NCBI GenBank assembly: GCA_012522855.1
Contig: JAAYJQ010000027.1
Coordinates: forward strand, 1 to 48,941
Reading direction: 5' to 3'
Source: Bacteroidales bacterium
GTDB taxonomy: Bacteria; Bacteroidota; Bacteroidia; Bacteroidales; UBA932
DNA length: 48,941 bases
Part shown: positions 15,236 through 23,698 of the stretch, in pieces
Layout of the letters: the number at the start of each line of letters is the position of its first letter
Position numbering within the stretch: position 1 is the stretch's first letter
The notes under the pieces: model-generated
Told to the model about the DNA's origin: nothing
Seen by the model: the letters and a program-made list of their open reading frames with translations, nothing else
Database searches by the model: none
Translations under genes and position numbers: made by a program

Positions 15236-18200
15236 TTAGAAAGTAAGTGAAACTGAGAACTGAACTGACCTCGGGTTCGGGAATGAACATCCGTCGTAAC
15301 CGATGGTGTAGATTCCACCATCAGCGAATTCAGGGTCAAGTCCTGTGTACTTGGTGAAAGTGATCAGATTCTTGCCTATTACGGACAAACGAAGTTGGTC
15401 GAGGCCGATTTGCTTGACGAGCTTGCTAGGGAAATTATATCCCAGAGCAATGTCGCTGAATCTGAAAAATGAGCCGTCTTCAAGCCATCTGTTCTGGTCG
15501 CCGCGAGAGTTCCTGGTGTCGCCATAGAGGACTCTTGGAGTTGTAGTGGAAGGATCCTCTTGTGTCCAAGGGCGATAGCCGTTGAAGTTGTTCTGATTTG
15601 TCGAGAAGTCGGCCGCAGTCGCTTTGGCACCGTTGAAGACAATCTGTTTGAAACGTCCGTAAGACGAGAAGCTGAAATCCCAGTTCTTGTAACCAAGATT
15701 GACGTTCAGGCCGGCATAAAGCTTTGCCCAAGGATCTCCGCAGAGTTGACGATCCTCTGATGAAATCTGTCCGTCGTCATTGTAGTCATCGTACTTGATG
15801 TCACCTGGTTTTGCCTTTGGCTGGATGATCTTGCCTTCAGAATTGCAGTATTCCTTTATTTCTTCCTCGCTCTGGAAGATTCCGAGCATCTTATAAAGAT
15901 ACCACTGTCCGAGAGGCTGTCCTATTTCGGATTTCGAAGTTCCTGTGTAGTAAACTGTCTGCGCATAGCCCAGGTCGAGAACGGTGTTCTTCACTGTTGA
16001 GAAATTGGCGTTGACAGCGTAGCTGAAGTCTGTCCCGATTTGGTCGTTCCACCCTAGCTCGATCTCAAAACCTGTATTGCGAAGTGAGCCGGCGTTGACA
16101 GTTGGCGCTCCGCCTTCGTTACCGGTTGTGAAGAGGATCGGAAGGGAGAGGAGGAGGTCCTTGCTGGTCGCATTGAAATATTCAGCGGACACCGTGAGTC
16201 TGTGCCTGAGAGCGGTGAGGTCAAAACCCACGTTCGCCGTTGTCTTCTTCTCCCATACCAGGTCGTTGTTCGTCAAATTGGACTGGGTTTTTCCAATTAC
16301 CTTGGTGTTGCCGCTCATGATGGCTCTAGGTGCAGTGTTGATAACTGACTGATAGTCCCAAGCGCCGATGTTCGTGTTACCAAGGGTACCGTAATTTGCC
16401 CTGATCTTGAGATCGTCAATCCAGTCAACGTTGAAGAACGCTTCATTGCTGATTCGCCAGCCGACGGACACTGATCCGAAGTTAGCCCACCTGCGTCCGG
16501 CAGGAAGTCTCGACGTACCGTCGCGACGTGCGGTGAGCTGAAGGAGATACCTGTCGTAAAAAGAATAGTTCAGACGTCCGAAGTAAGAGATGAGGGCGTA
16601 CTCGACGTAGCTTCCCGTACAGGTCTGGGTTCCTGTCGCAGAGTCGATCGAGCGAATATATTTGTCGCCTACTACGAGCGGATCAAGTTTGGTCTCGCTT
16701 CTGTACTCCTCATGGAAAGTGTCGTATGACAGACCGGCGACGGCATTGAAGACGTGTTTGCCGATCGTGTAGTCAAAATTCCATGTATTCTCAATGAGGA
16801 CCTTGTCGTGCTGGGCGGTTGCGTATGAGAGGAATGCCGCGTCATCTCCCTGTCCCATCGTCCAGTTGCCTTTCTTTCTCAAGCCGTCCGTCGAACCGAA
16901 ATAATTTTTATAGGAAAGGCTGAGTTTTGTGTAAAAGTGATCCTTCCAGATGTGCATGAGACCGAATATGTCTCCGTACATATACTGCTGGTTATTCGTT
17001 TTATGGTCTATCTCCTCCCTCGCGACAGGGTTGAGAGCATAGGTATTGGCCCTGTCAGGGTTTCCATATCCCCACCCTCCGGGATGTGTTTCGTCGTAAA
17101 CGGGAATGGTCGGCGGCATCGCGATGAAATTCGACCAAGGATTGCCTGAAAGGTTCTCGGTGCGGGACTTCGTGAAGAAGAAGTTTTCTCCATATTCAAA
17201 GATGCCCTTCTTTCCTGTTGTGTTGATGCGGAATCCGTACTGTCTGTAACCAGTGTTGTAGAGAGCTCCGTCATCGTTTTTATAGTTCGCCGAGGTGTAG
17301 TAGCTCAACTTGTCAGTTCCTCCTGAGAATGAAAGATTGTAGTTCTGCAGGAAGCCTGTGCTCAGCATTTCGCTCTGCCAGTCGGTGTCTCCTTCGTAAT
17401 GGTTCTGAGTCTGGGTGATTCCGCTTACGCCTTGCATCATTGCCTCTTGGTAGGCGCGGTCGTCGTAGATCTTGTAGGTCTCAGCATCCATGAGATCATA
17501 GCGTGGAAGCCAATAGAGCTGGCCGCTGGCATCAAATTTAACCTTCAGATCACCGGTCTTTCCTTTCTTCGTCGTGATGATGATAACACCACTGGCTGCC
17601 CTGGATCCGTAGATGGCAGCTGAGGATGCATCCTTGAGGATCTGAATCGACTCGATGTCTTCCACATTAAGGCCGAGCTCGCTTCCGCCGTATGAACCAT
17701 CCACAATAAAGAGAGGGGAATTGCCTGTGAATGAACCGATACCCCTAATCTGGATTGACGCGTTCGTTCCAGGGCGGCCGCTTGACGTGATCTTGACTCC
17801 GGAAGTGAGGCCTCTCATCGATTCGACCACGTTGCCTGTCTTCTTGTTCTGAAGGGCTTGTTCACGCACTGTCGAGATTGATCCCAGGACATCCTTTTTC
17901 TTGACTGTTCCATAGCCGATAACAACTGACTCTTGAAGTACGTCCGGGACAAGTCTGACATTAATTTGGTCACCTTCTCCAACTGTGATCTGTTGAGGTT
18001 GGAAACCTACGAAACTGAATTCAAGGACCGTACCTTCAGGTACGTTGATGGTGAAAGTTCCATCCGTGTCGGTCAATGTCCCGGTAACTTTTCCCCCGAC
18101 ATTGGCCGTGATCCCGACTCCGGCGAGAATTTCCCCATTGTTGTCGATCACGGTACCATAGACGTTCCTCTGCGCAAAAGCAATCGAGCCAGTGCACAGA

Positions 18201-18268
18201 AAGAATAGGAGAGTTGGTAATAGACACCACTGTCTCCAATTGCTTCTGAATACTCCTTGATTTTCCAT
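15236..18268 (-). CDS. SusC/RagA-family TonB-dependent transporter of the ribose/nucleoside locus
   Basis: A 1010-aa outer-membrane transporter with signal peptide (cleavage near GSIAFAQ), a carboxypeptidase-D-like domain beginning RNVYGTVIDNNGEI, the TonB box region ESVVIGYGTVKKKD, a plug with SIQIRGIGSFTGNSP and the signature SAAIYGSRAASGVIIITTKKG-type block, then the barrel ending FSVSLTF, a good BAM signal. It is followed by its susD-like partner. A LacI-type operator (18331-18352) lies ~65-80 bp upstream, between it and the permease gene, suggesting control by the regulator at 20560-21576. Start: ATG at 18268. Confidence 0.95.
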   Translation of the reverse strand: MENQGVFRSNWRQWCLLPTLLFFLCTGSIAFAQRNVYGTVIDNNGEILAGVGITANVGGKVTGTLTDTDGTFTINVPEGTVLEFSFVGFQPQQITVGEGDQINVRLVPDVLQESVVIGYGTVKKKDVLGSISTVREQALQNKKTGNVVESMRGLTSGVKITSSGRPGTNASIQIRGIGSFTGNSPLFIVDGSYGGSELGLNVEDIESIQILKDASSAAIYGSRAASGVIIITTKKGKTGDLKVKFDASGQLYWLPRYDLMDAETYKIYDDRAYQEAMMQGVSGITQTQNHYEGDTDWQSEMLSTGFLQNYNLSFSGGTDKLSYYTSANYKNDDGALYNTGYRQYGFRINTTGKKGIFEYGENFFFTKSRTENLSGNPWSNFIAMPPTIPVYDETHPGGWGYGNPDRANTYALNPVAREEIDHKTNNQQYMYGDIFGLMHIWKDHFYTKLSLSYKNYFGSTDGLRKKGNWTMGQGDDAAFLSYATAQHDKVLIENTWNFDYTIGKHVFNAVAGLSYDTFHEEYRSETKLDPLVVGDKYIRSIDSATGTQTCTGSYVEYALISYFGRLNYSFYDRYLLQLTARRDGTSRLPAGRRWANFGSVSVGWRISNEAFFNVDWIDDLKIRANYGTLGNTNIGAWDYQSVINTAPRAIMSGNTKVIGKTQSNLTNNDLVWEKKTTANVGFDLTALRHRLTVSAEYFNATSKDLLLSLPILFTTGNEGGAPTVNAGSLRNTGFEIELGWNDQIGTDFSYAVNANFSTVKNTVLDLGYAQTVYYTGTSKSEIGQPLGQWYLYKMLGIFQSEEEIKEYCNSEGKIIQPKAKPGDIKYDDYNDDGQISSEDRQLCGDPWAKLYAGLNVNLGYKNWDFSFSSYGRFKQIVFNGAKATAADFSTNQNNFNGYRPWTQEDPSTTTPRVLYGDTRNSRGDQNRWLEDGSFFRFSDIALGYNFPSKLVKQIGLDQLRLSVIGKNLITFTKYTGLDPEFADGGIYTIGYDGCSFPNPRSVQFSVSLTF

Positions 18269-18330
18269 ATTGTTGAAAATAAATTATAAATTCTTAACGA
18301 AATCTTAATGTAAAATTTAACAATTATCTT

Positions 18331-18352
18331 CCAGGACAAACGTTTGCGCAAA
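18331..18352. promoter_or_regulatory. LacI-type operator C, upstream of susC
   Basis: Contains the perfect inner palindrome CAAACGTTTG (18337-18346) with the right half CGTTTGCGCAAA identical to the right half of operator A at 20376-20399. The left outer half is degenerate (GGA in place of the GCG outer bases). It lies in the 123-bp gap between the permease stop and the susC-like start. I could not find a clear TAnnTTTG/TTTG pair around it. Confidence 0.7.
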
Positions 18353-18391
18353 GCATCGCTTCTCTCCCATAAATTGATGTTCGCTCATTTT

Positions 18392-19417
18392 TTAATTTCC
18401 TGCCGCGACAATCAACGCAAGTCCCGCGATGAAGAAGGCGAACATGAAGGCGAGAAGACCGTAGACCTGCTTGCTGGAGCCCTTGAATTCCTTCCAGATG
18501 AAGATCCCCCAGAGCGCCGCGACCATGGGAGCGCCCTGCCCCAGCGCATAGGAAATGGCTGCCCCGGCTTTTTCTGCGGTGATGTAGCTGAGCGCGGTTC
18601 CCAGACACCAGATCGACCCGCCCAGCATGCCGACCAGATGGGTTTTGAAGGAGCCGGAGAAATACTGCTTGTAGGTGACAGGTTCGCCGACGAACGGTTT
18701 CTTCATCACGATCGTATTGAACAGTAAGTTGCTGAGCACGATCGCGCCCGTAAAGATCACGATCGCCGTGTACGGGGTCACCTTTCCGGCAGCGGGAGCG
18801 GCGAAATTCGTAAGATCCATCGCCCGCATCACGAAAGAAGAGAAGAAGGACATGATCAGTCCGGCCACCAGCGCCAGAATGATACCTTTCCGCTGATCCG
18901 TTTTGCTGATGTTCGAGATATTCGCCTTTTTGCCCGAAGCGATCCCGTTGCAGACGATGGCGACAACGACCAATGCGACGCCGAGAGCCAGCATGGCCGG
19001 ATGACCGGTGTGCCCGCCCTGCAGCACCGCCACACGGTAGTTGTTGATCACGCCCAGCACCAAAGCAAGTCCAACTCCGAGCGGAAAAGCGACGGACATC
19101 CCTGCGATCGACACCGAAGCGGAAAGCAGAATGTTTGAAAGATTGAAGATGATACCTCCGAGCAGGAGCCATCCGATGCTGGAGGAGGAAGCCTGTCCCA
19201 GATCCTGAAGAAACGAACGGCCTTCGGAGCCAAAGCTTCCGAGCGTAAAGGCAAGAATCAATGCGAAGAGGAAAGTCCCGATCGCATAGTCCCAGTAAAA
19301 GAGTTCATACCTCCATGTTTTTGCGGCGAGTTTCTGGGTGTTGCCCCAGGAACCCCAGCAAAGCATGATGACAAAGCAGAGAATCACTGCGAGTCCGTAA
19401 CTGTTGACGATAAACAT
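18392..19417 (-). CDS. GRP/RhaT-like sugar permease, probably for ribose
   Basis: A 341-aa polytopic inner-membrane protein with about ten hydrophobic segments, in the drug/metabolite transporter superfamily (glucose/ribose porter, GRP/RhaT-like branch). Recognisable parts are the N-terminal CWGSWGNTQKLA, ELFYWDYAIGTFLFAL, and the second-half GMLGGSIWCLGTALSYI and ALWGIFIWKEFKG. It is 18 bp downstream of ribokinase in the same operon, so it most likely brings free ribose into the cytoplasm for phosphorylation. The B. thetaiotaomicron rus locus likewise pairs a dedicated permease with ribokinases (established knowledge); the substrate here is inferred from context. Start: ATG at 19417. Confidence 0.82.
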   Translation of the reverse strand: MFIVNSYGLAVILCFVIMLCWGSWGNTQKLAAKTWRYELFYWDYAIGTFLFALILAFTLGSFGSEGRSFLQDLGQASSSSIGWLLLGGIIFNLSNILLSASVSIAGMSVAFPLGVGLALVLGVINNYRVAVLQGGHTGHPAMLALGVALVVVAIVCNGIASGKKANISNISKTDQRKGIILALVAGLIMSFFSSFVMRAMDLTNFAAPAAGKVTPYTAIVIFTGAIVLSNLLFNTIVMKKPFVGEPVTYKQYFSGSFKTHLVGMLGGSIWCLGTALSYITAEKAGAAISYALGQGAPMVAALWGIFIWKEFKGSSKQVYGLLAFMFAFFIAGLALIVAAGN

Positions 19418-19435
19418 ATTGGTAGTAATTAATGA

Positions 19436-20347
19436 TTATTGATTCATGAATGCTTCCGCCTCGACCCGCTTGGGCATCGCGGTCTGAGCCCCCATCTTTG
19501 TAACGGAAAGCGCGGAAACAGCAGAAGCGAACTCCGCTGCCTCAGGAAGCGTTTTTCCCTCGGCGATCGCCACGCAAAGGGCACCGCAATACGTGTCTCC
19601 GGCGCCTGTGGTATCGACCGCTTTGACGCGTCTGGCCTGAATGAAGCGAGGCTCCCCGCCGTCCAGAATTAAAGATCCCTTGCTGCCCATCGTTATGATC
19701 ATCTTGCCGACCCCTTTCGCGAAGAGCACGTCGGCAGCCGCGACAGCAGTCGGGACATCGCGCACGGGCATTCCGGAGAAAGATGCAAGTTCAGTCTCGT
19801 TCGGAATGAACAGCGAAATGTATCGGAAGATTTCATCCGGGAGCGCGGCGAAAGGCGCCGGATTGAGGATGACCGTCGCACCGGACGCATTCGCGATCCT
19901 CGCAGCCTGCAGGACGGCCGGAACGGGGATCTCAAGCTGCAGGAGGAGGATGTCGCAGGAACGCAGCGCCGATTCGGACGCTTCGAGATCTGCCGCATGA
20001 ATATCGAGGTTCGCGCCGGAAGCCACGACAATCGAGTTTTCCGCGCCATTGTCCACAATGATGAGCGCGATTCCGGAAGGCTTGTCAGAACGAAGGACAC
20101 CGCTGACATCGATTCCCTCCTCACGGTAGTGACGCAGGGAATCTTCTCCGAACATGTCCCTCCCGATTTTGCAGATAAAGGAGACATTCCCGCCCAATCG
20201 CTTTGCTGCGACTGCCTGATTGGCACCCTTTCCGCCAGGACTCATCGTGAATTCGCCACCGAGCACCGTTTCACCGGGGAGCGGCAGCGAGGCAGCTTTT
20301 ACCGTCATGTCGGTGTTGCTGCTGCCGAATACAAGGATTTTCTTCAT
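19436..20347 (-). CDS. rbsK: ribokinase
   Basis: A 303-aa PfkB-family kinase that phosphorylates ribose to ribose 5-phosphate in the cytoplasm. The N-terminal FGSSNTDMTVKAASLPLPGE is typical of ribokinases; the substrate motif PGGKGANQA begins at residue 37; the anion hole and catalytic Asp251 lie in DTTGAGDTYCG; adenine-binding segments (NETELASFSG, MGSKGSL) are intact. Length matches the family (~305). It heads the minus-strand operon followed by the permease, and its promoter region carries operator A overlapping a -7-like element, so it is probably repressed by the divergent LacI-type protein. Confidence 0.95.
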   Translation of the reverse strand: MKKILVFGSSNTDMTVKAASLPLPGETVLGGEFTMSPGGKGANQAVAAKRLGGNVSFICKIGRDMFGEDSLRHYREEGIDVSGVLRSDKPSGIALIIVDNGAENSIVVASGANLDIHAADLEASESALRSCDILLLQLEIPVPAVLQAARIANASGATVILNPAPFAALPDEIFRYISLFIPNETELASFSGMPVRDVPTAVAAADVLFAKGVGKMIITMGSKGSLILDGGEPRFIQARRVKAVDTTGAGDTYCGALCVAIAEGKTLPEAAEFASAVSALSVTKMGAQTAMPKRVEAEAFMNQ

Positions 20348-20375
20348 ATATCATTCAGTCATTCGTTTTCAAGTT

Positions 20376-20399
20376 TTTTGCGCAATCGTTTGCGCAAAA
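20376..20399. promoter_or_regulatory. LacI-type operator A
   Basis: A perfect 10-bp inverted repeat, TTTTGCGCAA / TTGCGCAAAA, around the central TCGT. This is the PurR/RbsR-like operator layout (CGCAA..CG..TTGCG). Its core is the reverse complement of operator B. The arm nearest lacI overlaps the -7 element of the ribokinase promoter. Confidence 0.88.
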
Positions 20400-20425
20400 T
20401 TCCGCGCTTTTAACTTCATTCCCAA
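20395..20425 (-). promoter_or_regulatory. candidate ribokinase promoter
   Basis: On the minus strand TTG (20423-20425) is followed after 20 nt by GAATTTTG (20395-20402), one mismatch from TAnnTTTG. The final TTTTG belongs to operator A, so repressor binding would cover the -7 element. The start codon lies about 48 bp downstream. Confidence 0.6.
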
Positions 20426-20463
20426 TAATTTCAAACTTTTTCTTACGATTTCCCCCTAACGGC

Positions 20464-20495
20464 TTTGGCTATTTCGATCCAAATCACTACATTTG
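20464..20495 (+). promoter_or_regulatory. lacI-type regulator promoter
   Basis: TTTG (20464-20467), 20 nt, then TACATTTG (20488-20495): an exact Bacteroidota promoter. Operator B begins at 20491 inside the -7 element, indicating autorepression. Transcription should start near 20501, giving a leader of about 60 nt. Confidence 0.85.
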
Positions 20496-20514
20496 CGCAA
20501 ACGATTGCGCTAAT
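20491..20514. promoter_or_regulatory. LacI-type operator B
   Basis: Inverted half-sites GCGCAA / TTGCGC around the central ACGA, flanked by further matching bases (ATT / AAT). It covers the -7 element and start site of the regulator's own promoter. Confidence 0.85.
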
Positions 20515-20559
20515 ATTCGGTTCAAATATAAAGATAAATCTGAGAAAAACAAGGGAATA

Positions 20560-21576
20560 ATGAAAAAAAAATCTTTGCAATACATCGCCGACAAGACCGG
20601 AGTATCGGTCTCGACCGTTTCCCGGGTGCTTTCCGGGAACGGAGAAAAATACCGGATCAGCCAGAAAACGATCGCAATGGTCAAGCTTGAGGCAGACAAG
20701 ATTGACTACATGCCGGACCTGATCGCGAAAGGGTTGCGGACAAACCGGACGGACACCATCGGACTGACTGTCCCGAACATCGACAATCCCTTCTTCGCGA
20801 ACCTCTCCTGCATCGTGATCAGCGAATTGAAGCAGCGTGGCTACCACGTGTTGCTGGCGGATTCGATGGAATTGGACAGCGAAGAGCGGGACGCCCTCAA
20901 TATGTTCGTTTCCCGAAAAGTGGACGGCATCATCGCCGTCCCCGTCAGCGCGTCCCCCAGTCTCTACGAAGAGATCGCGGTGCATACACCGGTGGTTCTG
21001 ATCGACCGATATTTTGACGAGACCTCCCTCCCCTACATCTGCACGAACAACTACATCGGGAGCCGGATGGCAACCGACTATCTGATCCGGAAGGGTCACC
21101 GGGACCTGCTCGCCATCGAAGGGAACCGGAGGGCGCTCTCCAACCGGGATCGGACCGGCGGCTTTCTGGACGAAGTCAAATCCAAGAAAGGAATTTCCAT
21201 CAGGACACGGATCGTCGGCAACGCCTTTTCCGTGGACAACGGCTACAACGAAACCATGGCTATCCTCAAAAGCGGTGACCTGCCTGACGCCATCTTCGCG
21301 TTCAGCACCACCATCTTGCTGGGATCCATCCGGGCGCTCCGGGAATACGGGATCCGGATTCCGGAAGAAATCAGCCTGATCTCCTTTGACAACAACGGCT
21401 TTCTCGACTTTCTGGATCCGGCCATTACACGGATCGAGCAGCCGCTTACGGAGATCGGCAGACGATCCACAGAAATCCTTTCCGAGCTTATCGAAAACAG
21501 ACGAAAAGAGCTCCCGGATCCGAAACCGATCCAGGAGCTCCTCAAACCTTCCCTCATCGTGAGGGACAGTTGCTAG
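20560..21576 (+). CDS. LacI/RbsR-family transcriptional regulator
   Basis: A 338-aa repressor-type protein. The N-terminal helix-turn-helix (residues ~5-24, LQYIADKTGVSVSTVSRVLS) and hinge helix region (DYMPDLIAKGLRTNRT) are classical LacI; the rest is a periplasmic-binding-like sensor domain with TIGLTVPNIDNPFFANL, DGIIAVPVS, VVLIDRYFD and the C-terminal SLISFDNNGFLDFLDPAIT and IEQPLTEIGRRS blocks. It is divergent from ribokinase, with two operators in the shared 212-bp region and a third in front of susC, so it probably controls the whole ribose/nucleoside operon in response to ribose or a derivative. Its stop is 1 bp from the convergent groEL stop, and its last 70 nt encode two strong hairpins. 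Confidence 0.92.
   Translation: MKKKSLQYIADKTGVSVSTVSRVLSGNGEKYRISQKTIAMVKLEADKIDYMPDLIAKGLRTNRTDTIGLTVPNIDNPFFANLSCIVISELKQRGYHVLLADSMELDSEERDALNMFVSRKVDGIIAVPVSASPSLYEEIAVHTPVVLIDRYFDETSLPYICTNNYIGSRMATDYLIRKGHRDLLAIEGNRRALSNRDRTGGFLDEVKSKKGISIRTRIVGNAFSVDNGYNETMAILKSGDLPDAIFAFSTTILLGSIRALREYGIRIPEEISLISFDNNGFLDFLDPAITRIEQPLTEIGRRSTEILSELIENRRKELPDPKPIQELLKPSLIVRDSC
21508..21566. terminator. two hairpins in the 3' end of the lacI-type gene
   Basis: Hairpin 1 (21508-21540): arms GAGCTCC and GGAGCTC extended by GGATC/GATCC, 12 pairs with one C/A mismatch and a 7-nt loop. Hairpin 2 (21550-21566): TCCCTCA-TCG-TGAGGGA, a perfect 7-bp stem. Both are within the coding sequence. No T tract follows on either strand, so they may act as bidirectional pause or stability elements at the convergent junction with groEL rather than as classic terminators. 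Confidence 0.5.
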
Positions 21577-21577
21577 A

Positions 21578-23221
<1,644 letters not shown>

Positions 23222-23488
23222 TTAAAGAATTGCCAAAATGTCCGACTGCTTGACGATCAGATACTTCTGATCATCGACGGTGATTTCTGTTCCTGCGTAC
23301 TTCCCGTAAAGAACCTCATCCCCCTTTTTTACTTCCATGGGTTCGTCCTTTTTGCCCGGACCTACCGCTATAACCTTTCCCTGCTGGGGCTTTTCCTTGG
23401 CTGTGTCGGGAATGTAAAGACCAGCCGCCGTCTTGGTCTCGGCCTCTTTCGGCTCTATCAAGACTCTGTCTGCTAATGGTTTAATCAT
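23222..23488 (-). CDS. groS: co-chaperonin GroES (Hsp10)
   Basis: An 88-aa lid subunit of the GroEL chaperonin. It starts [23 protein letters not shown], contains the mobile-loop region and [27 protein letters not shown], and has normal length. It is first in the groES-groEL operon. The 210-bp region upstream carries a 9-bp perfect inverted repeat (23588-23609) and a leader hairpin, which are candidate heat-shock control elements. Confidence 0.97.
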   Translation of the reverse strand: MIKPLADRVLIEPKEAETKTAAGLYIPDTAKEKPQQGKVIAVGPGKKDEPMEVKKGDEVLYGKYAGTEITVDDQKYLIVKQSDILAIL

Positions 23489-23523
23489 GATTGTTATTGT
23501 TTAAAAAGTTTTTTATACGCTCT

Positions 23524-23544
23524 GCCTCCCGCTCTCGGGACGGC
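23524..23544 (-). promoter_or_regulatory. hairpin in the groES leader
   Basis: TCCCG/CGGGA plus GCC/GGC arms with one bulged base and a CTCT loop (the loop is AGAG in the mRNA), about 36-56 nt upstream of the groES start. It may affect translation or mRNA stability; no function is shown by the sequence. Confidence 0.35.
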
Positions 23545-23587
23545 ACAGGGATGGAATCAAAGGATGTGCCACCTGAAAACGACTGAC

Positions 23588-23609
23588 ATTTTGTCACCAA
23601 TGACAAAAT
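23588..23609. promoter_or_regulatory. inverted repeat at the groES promoter
   Basis: Perfect 9-bp arms ATTTTGTCA / TGACAAAAT around CCAA. On the minus strand the arm ATTTTG is part of GAATTTTG, one mismatch from TAnnTTTG, with a TTTG 22 nt upstream, so the repeat would cover a -7 element. It is not the CIRCE/HrcA sequence. The bound regulator is unknown. Confidence 0.6.
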
Positions 23610-23645
23610 TCCGAAAAACGGGATAGGAAATCACAAAACAATGGC

Positions 23646-23653
23646 TATATTTG
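23646..23653 (+). promoter_or_regulatory. -7 element of the alpha-2-macroglobulin gene
   Basis: TATATTTG is an exact -7 match 45 bp upstream of the ATG at 23699. No TTTG is present 19-21 nt before it, so strength and exact start are uncertain. Confidence 0.5.
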
Positions 23654-23698
23654 AAAGAATATACCATTCTACTTTTTGAGAAAACCAACTAACAGACG

